From: Methanoregula sp. UBA154
GTDB taxonomy: Archaea > Halobacteriota > Methanomicrobia > Methanomicrobiales > Methanospirillaceae
DNA length: 26,717 nt
Direction of reading: 5' to 3'
Assembly: GCA_002502245.1 (NCBI GenBank)
Contig: DAPW01000033.1
Span: forward strand, 1 to 26,717
Part shown: positions 8,144 through 15,149 of the stretch, in pieces
Position numbering within the stretch: position 1 is the first letter of the stretch
Layout of the letters: every line of letters begins with the position of its first letter
Notes under the pieces: generated by a model
The model's database searches: none
Told to the model about the DNA's origin: nothing
What the model saw: the letters and a program-made list of their open reading frames with translations, nothing else
Translations under genes and position numbers: made by a program

Positions 8144-9416
8144 GGAACTCATCAGGGAAGGACAGAAGTCAGTCGATGAAGTCGAGGTCTTCTACGTTGA
8201 AGGTACCTCTGTGTCAGCAGACCTGAAACAGAAGAAGGTGAACCTTGCCACGACATCCATAGACTGCGGCCTTGGCATACGGACCGTCCACAAGGGACGG
8301 ATCGGGTCTTCCAGCACCAACGATCTGGATAATTGGAAGAACTGCCTCAACGCTGCCATTGCGAGCGGAAAGCTTGCCACACCGCAGACCTGGAATGGCC
8401 TGCCGGAGCCGGTCTCCCTCCCTGCCTCACCCCTCTCGTTCGATCCCGCGCTGGAGTGCGATCCTGACACTGCCCGCGACCTGCTTGAGAAGATGCTTGC
8501 GGGGGCATCTGAGCACCCGGCAGATGTGACAGCAGGTTCCGCGTCCCTCTCAGTCTCGTCCGTAACGCTCGCAAACAGTCATGGTATCCGGTACGGGGAC
8601 CGCCATACCGGGGTGTCCCTCTCGCTTGAAGCGATCGAACGGCAGTCTACCGGCTATGAGTTTGACTACGCGAGTTATCTCGGGGATGTCGATCCTAATA
8701 AGGTGGGGGAAAGAGCGGCTTTTTTTGCCTGGAAATCCGCGGACGGGAAAGACATCCCGACCGGTGACTATCCGGTGGTTCTCTCCCCTCTCGCGTACGC
8801 AGAACTTCTGGGCAGTGTATTTGTCCCGGCGCTCAACGGGCGCAGTGTCCACTCCGGGCGATCGCGGCTTGCGCAGTCGCTCGGCGAACGTATTGCTGAT
8901 CCGCGGATCACGATGTACGACGATCCCCTGCTGCCCCGGGCGAGTGGCAGTGTATGGTGGGATGCCGAAGGTACACCGACCCGCAGGATCGACTTTGTCC
9001 GGGACGGCATACTCCAGACCTTTGCCTACGATCTCAAGACGGCTTACCGCTATGACAAAAAGACGACAGGGTCTGCGGTCCGCGGGGGATTCGGGGGCTT
9101 GCCATCTATCGGCCACCATAATTTTATCGTCGACGGAAAGCGGGAGGAGATACTGGACGAACGGGTGCTCTATGTCCACAGCGTCGTGGGAGCCCACACG
9201 GCCAATCCGATGAGCGGGGACTTTTCCGTGGAAATATCCAATGCGTTCTGGATGGAAGACGGGGGCTTTGAGGAACCCGTAAGGAGCGCCATGATGTCCG
9301 GCAATGTTTTTGATATGCACAAGGAGATTGCGGGCCTGAGTAAGGAATCCCGGGGCATCGGGTCGCTCATCCTGCCGTCGATAAGAATAAATAAACAGCA
9401 TATCATTGGAAAATAA
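8130..9416 (+). CDS. tldE: TldE/PmbA family protein
   Basis: This ~428-residue protein is TldE (PmbA), the partner that forms the peptide channel with TldD but carries no zinc site. No HExxxH motif is present, as expected. Features include GIRTVHKGRIGSSSTND near the N-terminus, a STGYEFDYAS segment in the middle, and a C-terminal SVEISNAFWMEDGG. The start is uncertain. GTG at 8130, GTG at 8124 and ATG at 8112 or 8097 are all in frame and all overlap tldD. GTG 8130 is chosen because the homologous part begins there (VAWIEELI) and GGTGG-like bases precede it. Translational coupling to tldD, with a 14-nt overlap, fits a 1:1 complex. Confidence 0.92.
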   Translation: MAWIEELIREGQKSVDEVEVFYVEGTSVSADLKQKKVNLATTSIDCGLGIRTVHKGRIGSSSTNDLDNWKNCLNAAIASGKLATPQTWNGLPEPVSLPASPLSFDPALECDPDTARDLLEKMLAGASEHPADVTAGSASLSVSSVTLANSHGIRYGDRHTGVSLSLEAIERQSTGYEFDYASYLGDVDPNKVGERAAFFAWKSADGKDIPTGDYPVVLSPLAYAELLGSVFVPALNGRSVHSGRSRLAQSLGERIADPRITMYDDPLLPRASGSVWWDAEGTPTRRIDFVRDGILQTFAYDLKTAYRYDKKTTGSAVRGGFGGLPSIGHHNFIVDGKREEILDERVLYVHSVVGAHTANPMSGDFSVEISNAFWMEDGGFEEPVRSAMMSGNVFDMHKEIAGLSKESRGIGSLILPSIRINKQHIIGK

Positions 9417-9433
9417 AAAAACAAGGGGAGAAG

Positions 9434-9697
9434 ATGAGTTCGGTCATTGTTGCCATCCTTCTGGTCGTGGCTATTGTTGCTGTTGTATACTATCTGGTCA
9501 AGCAGTTCTCGGTACTTATCGTAAACGCGGTCGCCGGGCTGATGCTCCTCGTGCTCCTGAATTTCTTCCATGTCATGCAGTGGATGGGAAAACCCGACCT
9601 TGGCTACGAGCTCGCGACGGTTCTTATCTGTGCCATCGGGGGAGTCCCGGGCGTATGTATCCTCGTGCTCCTTGATATCCTCGGGGTAACGATCTGA
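9434..9697 (+). CDS. BofA-like small membrane protein
   Basis: This 87-residue protein is almost entirely hydrophobic. It has a first membrane segment at about 3-20, a second at about 27-47, and a hydrophobic stretch at about 60-85 with a GGVPGV motif. The overall pattern resembles the BofA family (inhibitor of pro-sigma-K processing), of which Bacillus BofA restrains the membrane metalloprotease SpoIVFB. Archaea lack sigma K, so the target must differ. The ATG at 9434 follows GGGGAG (9425-9430). It lies 17 nt after tldE, as the last gene of lonB-tldD-tldE, and is followed by an AT-rich stretch with a T run (9703-9708). A role controlling membrane proteolysis is plausible but only inferred. 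Confidence 0.75.
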   Translation: MSSVIVAILLVVAIVAVVYYLVKQFSVLIVNAVAGLMLLVLLNFFHVMQWMGKPDLGYELATVLICAIGGVPGVCILVLLDILGVTI

Positions 9698-9896
9698 AAA
9701 ATTTTTATAAATTGTACTATAAGGACGAATTTTTTCCATAAATTGTGGTGTTGGAATTTTCCGGTATCGTCACTGAGTTATGAATATGTTTATCGGGATG
9801 TTCTGACCCCGTTGACTTTGTTCTTATCATCCGATTTCGGTACATCAGATAGTGTTAAATGAATGCAGCGAGGATGTCGTATTGAGGTACAGGACC

Positions 9897-10052
9897 ATGT
9901 GTACAGTAGGCGGACCGGTTGATATCGACCTTCCCCCGGAACGGGTAACGGGGAAGGACTACCGGTGCAATGAATGCGGCGAGCGATTCAAGGGCGTTGG
10001 AAAAAAGCCCATCTGTCCAAGCTGCCAGTCGGATGATATAAAAGCAGTATGA
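9897..10052 (+). CDS. Small zinc-ribbon protein
   Basis: This 51-residue protein has a zinc ribbon in its second half: CNECGERF, then CPSCQSDD, two CxxC pairs. The N-terminal part (VGGPVDIDLPPERV) is unrelated to anything I recognise. The ATG at 9897 is preferred because GAGGT (9884-9888) lies 8 nt upstream. A GTG at 9852 would add 15 residues but has no binding site. The stop codon overlaps the next start in ATGA (10049-10052), so the two genes are translationally coupled. It may bind nucleic acid or act as a rubredoxin-like or RNA polymerase-associated ribbon. No specific function can be given. Confidence 0.75.
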   Translation: MCTVGGPVDIDLPPERVTGKDYRCNECGERFKGVGKKPICPSCQSDDIKAV

Positions 10053-10522
10053 AGGTTCCTCTTGAGGACGGACTGCTGCTTATCCGGGGGGATTGCTCCT
10101 TTCTCCTTGTCGGAAAGGCGAAGGATCGGTTCTCACTCTGCATAGAGACATCCACGGAAGAACTCTGTCAGGGGGTCATGCCCGGGGACGTCATCGTGGT
10201 CTCAGCACCCGAAGGCGGTGCGGTCGAGCCGGCGCTGATGCTGATGGAACTTGTCAGGACGTATCATGTTCCGCTCCTGGTACTCCCCCGGAATCACCCG
10301 GGCTCCCGCAGGGTCTCCCGCGTGGTTTCGGTTGCCCCGGAAGTCCATACCAGCTGTTCGATAATCCGGGGAACGCACCCTGATCAGCACCTTGTCTGTT
10401 CCAGCGACGAGCTTGCCGGCCTGTCAATCCGTGGGGATCCCGGAGGTCTTGAGATCACAGGAATGCCGGATGGTATTTTCCTTCAGACCATCAAATTCCG
10501 TATCCTTCTGGACAGTTCCTGA
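10049..10522 (+). CDS. Hypothetical protein, 157 aa
   Basis: I do not recognise this protein. It appears soluble and shows alternating beta-strand and helix segments (for example DVIVVSAP near 47-54, a leucine-rich helix and then PLLVLPRNHPGSRR near 75-88), suggesting a small alpha/beta fold. No signal peptide, membrane helix or clear catalytic motif is visible. The start codon overlaps the stop of the zinc-ribbon gene (ATGA), so the pair probably acts together. It ends about 40 nt upstream of the ATP synthase promoter and is on the same strand, but the promoter separates it from that operon. Confidence 0.75.
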   Translation: MKVPLEDGLLLIRGDCSFLLVGKAKDRFSLCIETSTEELCQGVMPGDVIVVSAPEGGAVEPALMLMELVRTYHVPLLVLPRNHPGSRRVSRVVSVAPEVHTSCSIIRGTHPDQHLVCSSDELAGLSIRGDPGGLEITGMPDGIFLQTIKFRILLDSS

Positions 10523-10565
10523 TTCTCTGTTTCCCGCTCGCAGCACCCGTCTGAATGAAATAACA

Positions 10566-10575
10566 ATACATATAT
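10566..10575 (+). promoter_or_regulatory. Putative TATA box of the A-ATP synthase operon
   Basis: The AT-rich element ATACATATAT is followed by a pyrimidine-rich stretch. It lies 44-53 nt upstream of the ahaH ATG. The expected start site is near 10597, giving a leader of about 22 nt that includes GGAGGG (10609-10614). Confidence 0.5.
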
Positions 10576-10618
10576 CCCTTTTTTTCCAAGTATTAGACTG
10601 CCGTGAGTGGAGGGTTGG

Positions 10619-10948
10619 ATGAAGACTGAGGTCCTAAAAGACATCAAGAAAGCTGAAGAAGAGTACCAATCGATGATCAGCAAGGCCCAGGAAGAGAAGA
10701 AGCACAAGTATTCCCAGGCGGAACTCGAAGCTGATAATCTGGTAACCAAAGCGCAGAGTAATGCAGAACAATACAAAAAGCTGAAACTGGAAGAAGCACG
10801 GCACCAGGCGGCACTTAAGCACGCTGAAATCATAAAGAGCAGCAATCAGCGCGCAGCGGCACTGAAACAGAAAGGCAATCAGAACCTTTCAAAGGCAGTG
10901 CAGCTGCTGGTTTTGCGGTTTAAGGAGCAGCTGCATGCTGAATCCTAG
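10619..10948 (+). CDS. ahaH: A-type ATP synthase subunit H
   Basis: This 109-residue subunit pairs with subunit E to form the peripheral stalks of the A1Ao ATP synthase. The sequence is nearly all charged heptad-type coiled coil, rich in Lys, Glu and Gln (for example KKAEEEYQ, EEKKHKYSQAELEADN), as expected. The ATG at 10619 is chosen over an in-frame GTG at 10607 because GGAGGG (10609-10614) is positioned to serve it. It is the first gene of the operon. Its last 14 nt overlap the start of ahaI. Confidence 0.88.
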   Translation: MKTEVLKDIKKAEEEYQSMISKAQEEKKHKYSQAELEADNLVTKAQSNAEQYKKLKLEEARHQAALKHAEIIKSSNQRAAALKQKGNQNLSKAVQLLVLRFKEQLHAES

Positions 10949-12902
10949 GCAGATGAGCCGGCTCCTCATCGCCGCTTCCCGGGACCAGATGGCCCCGGTT
11001 ATTGCGGAACTGTACCGCCATAATCTGTTCCACATCGAGGATTATGTCGATGCCGGGGCTGAAGGCTATGAGGGCTTTAAAATTGGTTCGCCTCTCTTGG
11101 GTGCAAGCGAAAAGTCCGCGGATCTGATCAAGATCCGTGCGATAACCAATACTATCGCTGTTCGTGCGGATGACATTGATGCAGGGCCGTCCTGTTCCCG
11201 GGACGAGCTGCAGAAAAAGATCGAACGGGATCTTCCGCTCCTTGAGCGGGAAGTCGAGGAGCTGACGGTCAGGCGCTCAAAATTCGAGACCCGGGCAAAG
11301 GATCTCGAAGAAAAAATTGCAGAGATCACACCGTTTGCCGATATACCGGTTGACATGAATCTGTATCACGGTTACAAGAGATTCACCACCAGTGCCGGCT
11401 ATGTATCCCGCGAAGTTATCCTGAATGTTCCCCATGAGATGCATTTTTCAAAGGGGAAGGATAAGAATTTCCTTGTTGTAATCTTCCCGACCGAGCAGAA
11501 AAGTGAAGTCGATAAGACGCTTGCAGAAGCCGGATTCCAGCCGGTTCCTGTCCCGGAAGAGTCCGGGTCAGCACGGGGGCGCATCGAGTTTTACTCCGGC
11601 GAAATGGCATCGGTGCACAAGGAGATTGCAGAGATCAACAAGCAGCTCGAGGACGTAAAACAGAAACATGCGGCGTTCCTTGTTGCCTGCGAAGAACTTT
11701 TAAAAGCAGAAGTTGACCAGACCGAGGCCCCGCTCCGTTTTGCAACCACGAATCAGACGTTCGTTGCAGAAGGATGGGTGCCGGCGGACAAGGTCACGGC
11801 TATCACAAATTCCCTGGTCTACGTGACCGACGGCAAGGTCTTTGTTACGGTCGTTCCGACAGACCCTGTGCATGACTCGGTACCGGTTGAATATAACAAT
11901 CCTGACTTTGCAAAACCTTCGCAGGTCCTCATGGACGTGTACAGCAGGCCAAAATACACTGAAATCGATCCGACACTGATGCTCTCGATTGTGTTTCCGA
12001 TTTTCTTCGGGCTGATCCTTGGAGACGTAGGGTACGGACTGGTTCTCCTTGCAATGGCATTCGGGCTCCGGAAGTTCCTGAATGGTGTAGAAGGCCGGTA
12101 CCTGCTTGACGTGCTCAGAAATGCGAGTATCACAAGCATCTTCTTCGGTCTGCTCTATAGTGAGTTCCTTGGTTTTGCCATCCCCGGCCTGTCACCGATT
12201 ATGCCCTCCCGTCACCTTATTGCAGAGCATGGCGGGCATGGCCCGATGATCCCGGATTTGATGATCATTTCCATCTGGATCGGTATTTTGCATATCACCC
12301 TCGGGCGTATCCTTGGCATCATCAACCATGCAAAGCAGGACCACGGTGAACACCGGACAAAAGCGATGCTGGCAAATTTCGGCTGGATCGCGGTCATGTG
12401 GGGTGTGCTGCTTGTTATCTGGTCAATTGTACAGATGCCGCTTATGCCCGACCTGACCGCTCTTCCGGCGGTGATATCGATTATCAATGTCGGGGGAGTT
12501 GCCGGTCTGATTCTGGCAGTTCTGGGTGTTCTTTTGATTGCCCGTGACTCAGTGCTGGAAGTTGTTGAACTTCCATCGATTATCTCACATGTGTTATCGT
12601 ATGCTCGTATCGTTGCGGTCGGTTTCTCTTCAGTCGCCATTGCGATGGTCATCAATTTCATTGCAATCGGCATGCTGATTGAGCCGCAGTTGGAAAACTT
12701 TTCAATCTTCAGTATTGTTATTATCATCGCTGGCCTGGTCGTATTCCTTTTAGGACATGCACTCAACACGGTCCTGGGAATCCTGGGTGGAGGACTCCAC
12801 TCAGTCAGGTTGCATTATGTTGAATTCTTCACCAAGTTCTACAAAGGTGGAGGCGTGAAGTACATCCCGTTCGGGATGAAGAGAAGATTTACGGAGGATT
12901 AA
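10935..12902 (+). CDS. ahaI: A-type ATP synthase subunit I (stator a subunit)
   Basis: This 655-residue protein is the membrane stator that forms the ion half-channels against the c ring. The N-terminal ~340 residues are cytosolic, with long coiled-coil stretches (about 95-130 and 215-255). The C-terminal part has about seven or eight membrane helices starting near LMLSIVFPIFFGLILGDVGYG. The essential arginine is Arg558, in LSYARIVAVGFSS. Length matches archaeal homologues (620-680). The ATG at 10935 has AAGGAG (10922-10927) upstream and lies inside the end of ahaH. An ATG six codons later is a weaker alternative. Confidence 0.97.
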   Translation: MLNPRQMSRLLIAASRDQMAPVIAELYRHNLFHIEDYVDAGAEGYEGFKIGSPLLGASEKSADLIKIRAITNTIAVRADDIDAGPSCSRDELQKKIERDLPLLEREVEELTVRRSKFETRAKDLEEKIAEITPFADIPVDMNLYHGYKRFTTSAGYVSREVILNVPHEMHFSKGKDKNFLVVIFPTEQKSEVDKTLAEAGFQPVPVPEESGSARGRIEFYSGEMASVHKEIAEINKQLEDVKQKHAAFLVACEELLKAEVDQTEAPLRFATTNQTFVAEGWVPADKVTAITNSLVYVTDGKVFVTVVPTDPVHDSVPVEYNNPDFAKPSQVLMDVYSRPKYTEIDPTLMLSIVFPIFFGLILGDVGYGLVLLAMAFGLRKFLNGVEGRYLLDVLRNASITSIFFGLLYSEFLGFAIPGLSPIMPSRHLIAEHGGHGPMIPDLMIISIWIGILHITLGRILGIINHAKQDHGEHRTKAMLANFGWIAVMWGVLLVIWSIVQMPLMPDLTALPAVISIINVGGVAGLILAVLGVLLIARDSVLEVVELPSIISHVLSYARIVAVGFSSVAIAMVINFIAIGMLIEPQLENFSIFSIVIIIAGLVVFLLGHALNTVLGILGGGLHSVRLHYVEFFTKFYKGGGVKYIPFGMKRRFTED

Positions 12903-12905
12903 ATT

Positions 12906-13181
12906 ATGGCAGCAGAAGCAGTTGTAACAGCAGTAGATGTTGGAATGACCGTTGAACAGATCGCGGCAACGCAGCTCGGAATGAAGGCAATGGGTGCAGG
13001 AGTCGCGGTCGGACTGACCGGTATCGGTGCAGGTGTTGCAGAGATGGCAATCGGTTCTGCCGCAGTCGGGGCAACCGCCGAAAACAAGGACGTGTTCGGC
13101 CTTGTTCTGTTGCTGACCGTTATTCCGGAAACGATCGTCATCTTCGGTCTGGTCGTTGCGCTCCTGCTCTTGTTCGTATAA
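12906..13181 (+). CDS. ahaK: A-type ATP synthase subunit K (c-ring proteolipid)
   Basis: This 91-residue protein is the rotor proteolipid, a single two-helix hairpin (about 25-57 and 63-90), not a duplicated form. The ion-binding carboxylate is Glu75 in IPETIVIF. A second acid, Glu46 in GAGVAEMAIG, lies in helix 1. Aligned without gaps to the Na+ F-type c subunit of Ilyobacter tartaricus (from memory), Glu46 falls where Gln32 is and Glu75 where Glu65 is, with Thr76 at the Ser66 position and Phe80 at Tyr70. The first ~20 residues form an extra N-terminal segment. The ATG is 8 nt after GGAGG (12893-12897), a strong site that fits the high copy number of this subunit. Confidence 0.95.
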   Translation: MAAEAVVTAVDVGMTVEQIAATQLGMKAMGAGVAVGLTGIGAGVAEMAIGSAAVGATAENKDVFGLVLLLTVIPETIVIFGLVVALLLLFV

Positions 13182-13195
13182 GCCGGGAGCGGACA

Positions 13196-13774
13196 ATGGG
13201 ACTGGAAGCCGTTGTTGAAGAACTCAGGGAAAAAGGCAAAACCGAAGCGGGAAGGATCCAGGCAGAGTCCAGAGGGGACGTTGAAAAAATCCTCGCAGTT
13301 GCAAACAAGCGCGTCGGGGAGATCAAACTCGCAGCAGAGGCCGAGTCTGTAAAAAAGACCGCCCACATCATCGGGCAGGAAGTCTCTGCAGCCAACCTTC
13401 TTGGAAAACGCGAGATCCTGAATACGCAGAAGGCGCTTCTTGACGAGGTCTATGAAGCGACCAGAAAAGAGATTGCCGGGCTCCCTGAGAGCTTCCATCG
13501 TGAAGCGATCGAAAAACTCCTCACTGAGGCAAAAATGGAGATCTCCAAGGGGAAGGTCTACTGTAATGCCCGCGATGCGACAGCAGTAAAAGCCATTATT
13601 GCCGCGAACCCTGAATTTGCCGGGTTCAAAGTCGGTAGCCCCGTCGATATTGACGGAGGAATCCTTGTCGAAGGTGATGGAGAAGAGTTGCAGATTGATT
13701 ACAGCTATCGCACATTCCTGGCCAGAGTATGGGAATCCGGGTTGAAAGATGCATCCGATATCCTGTTCGGATAA
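13196..13774 (+). CDS. ahaE: A-type ATP synthase subunit E
   Basis: This 192-residue protein is the second peripheral-stalk subunit, pairing with H. The N-terminal ~80 residues are a charged coiled coil (EELREKGKTEAGRIQAE, then KRVGEIKLAAEAES). The C-terminal half is the globular domain that binds the head, with GGILVEGDGEE near 157-167. The length is standard for archaeal E subunits. The ATG follows GGGAG a few bases upstream. It lies 14 nt after ahaK and 12 nt before ahaC. Confidence 0.93.
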   Translation: MGLEAVVEELREKGKTEAGRIQAESRGDVEKILAVANKRVGEIKLAAEAESVKKTAHIIGQEVSAANLLGKREILNTQKALLDEVYEATRKEIAGLPESFHREAIEKLLTEAKMEISKGKVYCNARDATAVKAIIAANPEFAGFKVGSPVDIDGGILVEGDGEELQIDYSYRTFLARVWESGLKDASDILFG

Positions 13775-13786
13775 GGAGGTAAACGT

Positions 13787-14845
13787 ATGGTTGGGGTGAG
13801 TGGTATCTCAGCACCGTACATTTACATATGTACAAGGATGCGGGTGAGAAAAACAACCCTGCTCCCACGGGAGGAGTATATGCGGATGCTCAACATGAGC
13901 CTTCCCGAAATTACCCGTTTCATCGGAGAGACCCATTATAAACAGGAGATCGATGAGCTGGGAACAACATTCCATGGGATTGACCTTATTGAAGTTGCAC
14001 TGTCCTGGAACCTTGCCAAAGAGTACCAGAAGATCCTGGAGATAACGCCGGGTACTCTGAAACAGTTTACCCAGGCATATCTCAGGCGCTGGGATATCCA
14101 GAACGTGCTCACAATCCTCCGGGGCAAGATGCAGGGAGAGAAAGCAGGAAAAATCAAGGAGGTTCTTATTCCTGCCGGCGTTCTTGACCGGCTCATTCTT
14201 GACCGTCTCCTGGCAGAAGACAATACGGACAAGATTGTGGAATCACTCAAGGCATACCGGATGTATCCTTTGGTATTTGCCCGTGAATATCCGCTGGCAA
14301 AGGAAAGCGGATCGTTTTCAAAGCTGGAAAACGCCCTTTACAAGCAGTTTTATGCAGAGATCATCGAAGAAGCAGGGAGCGGGATCAAGGGCGGGAACCT
14401 CTTCCTTCAGTTCATCAGGCTTGAGATCGATATCAAGAATATGAAAACCCTGTTCCGGTTGCGGGCAGACACCTTTGAAGAAGATGCACGGGAGATGTGT
14501 ATCAGCGGCGGCACCCTTACCTCATCAGATTTCGTCAGCCTGAACGCTATCAAGAACCAGGATGAATTCATTGACCTGCTCAAGTCAAAGATTTGGCACA
14601 AGGCGTTGCTGACGCTGCTTGAAGAGCTGCGCAGTGAAAAAACGATCCGTGATATCGAGATTCGGCTTACGCGCGTCCAGCTCGACCAGATGGAGCGGAT
14701 GTCGAAGCGCCATCCCATCTCCATTCATCCGATTCTCGTCTATCTAGAAAAGAAGAAGTACGAAGTATTCAATCTCCGGGCGCTTGCCCGGGGGAAAGAG
14801 TCAAAACTGCCATCGGACAGGATAGCGGAATACCTGGTGATGTAA
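13787..14845 (+). CDS. ahaC: A-type ATP synthase subunit C
   Basis: This 352-residue protein is the helical, funnel-shaped subunit (d in V-type) that couples the central stalk to the c ring. The sequence is mostly helical with repeated segments such as RMRVRKTTLLPREEYMRML at the front and a C-terminal YLEKKKYEVFNLRALARGKES, typical of the family. The ATG at 13787 is preceded by a near-perfect GGAGGT (13775-13780) overlapping the end of ahaE. Only one nucleotide separates its stop from ahaF. Confidence 0.94.
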   Translation: MVGVSGISAPYIYICTRMRVRKTTLLPREEYMRMLNMSLPEITRFIGETHYKQEIDELGTTFHGIDLIEVALSWNLAKEYQKILEITPGTLKQFTQAYLRRWDIQNVLTILRGKMQGEKAGKIKEVLIPAGVLDRLILDRLLAEDNTDKIVESLKAYRMYPLVFAREYPLAKESGSFSKLENALYKQFYAEIIEEAGSGIKGGNLFLQFIRLEIDIKNMKTLFRLRADTFEEDAREMCISGGTLTSSDFVSLNAIKNQDEFIDLLKSKIWHKALLTLLEELRSEKTIRDIEIRLTRVQLDQMERMSKRHPISIHPILVYLEKKKYEVFNLRALARGKESKLPSDRIAEYLVM

Positions 14846-14846
14846 A

Positions 14847-15149
14847 ATGGAGATTGCAGTAATCGGCAACAGTGAGTTCATTCTCGGGTTCCGGCTCGCA
14901 GGTATCCATAAGACCTATGCAGCGGAGAACGACGAGCATCTGACCGCGCATATCACCAGAGTACTGCAGGACGGCGATGTAGGGATCCTCGTCCTCAACA
15001 GCAGCGATATGGAAAGGATCCCCCGCAAACTTCGTGTAACTCTGGAAAATTCCGTCAAGCCAACGGTCATCGCCATTGGTGCTGAAGAAGGAGGCCTTTC
15101 CATGCGGGAGAGAATCAAGAGATCGGTGGGTGTTGATCTGTGGAAGTAA
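14847..15149 (+). CDS. ahaF: A-type ATP synthase subunit F
   Basis: This 100-residue protein is the small central-stalk subunit, a Rossmann-like alpha/beta domain with a C-terminal helix. The start MEIAVIGNSEFILGFRLAGI is characteristic of the family. The segment GDVGILVLNSSDMERIP and the late PTVIAIGAEEG fit as well. The gene starts one nucleotide after ahaC ends, and its 3' end overlaps ahaA by 10 nt, which indicates translational coupling. Confidence 0.94.
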   Translation: MEIAVIGNSEFILGFRLAGIHKTYAAENDEHLTAHITRVLQDGDVGILVLNSSDMERIPRKLRVTLENSVKPTVIAIGAEEGGLSMRERIKRSVGVDLWK

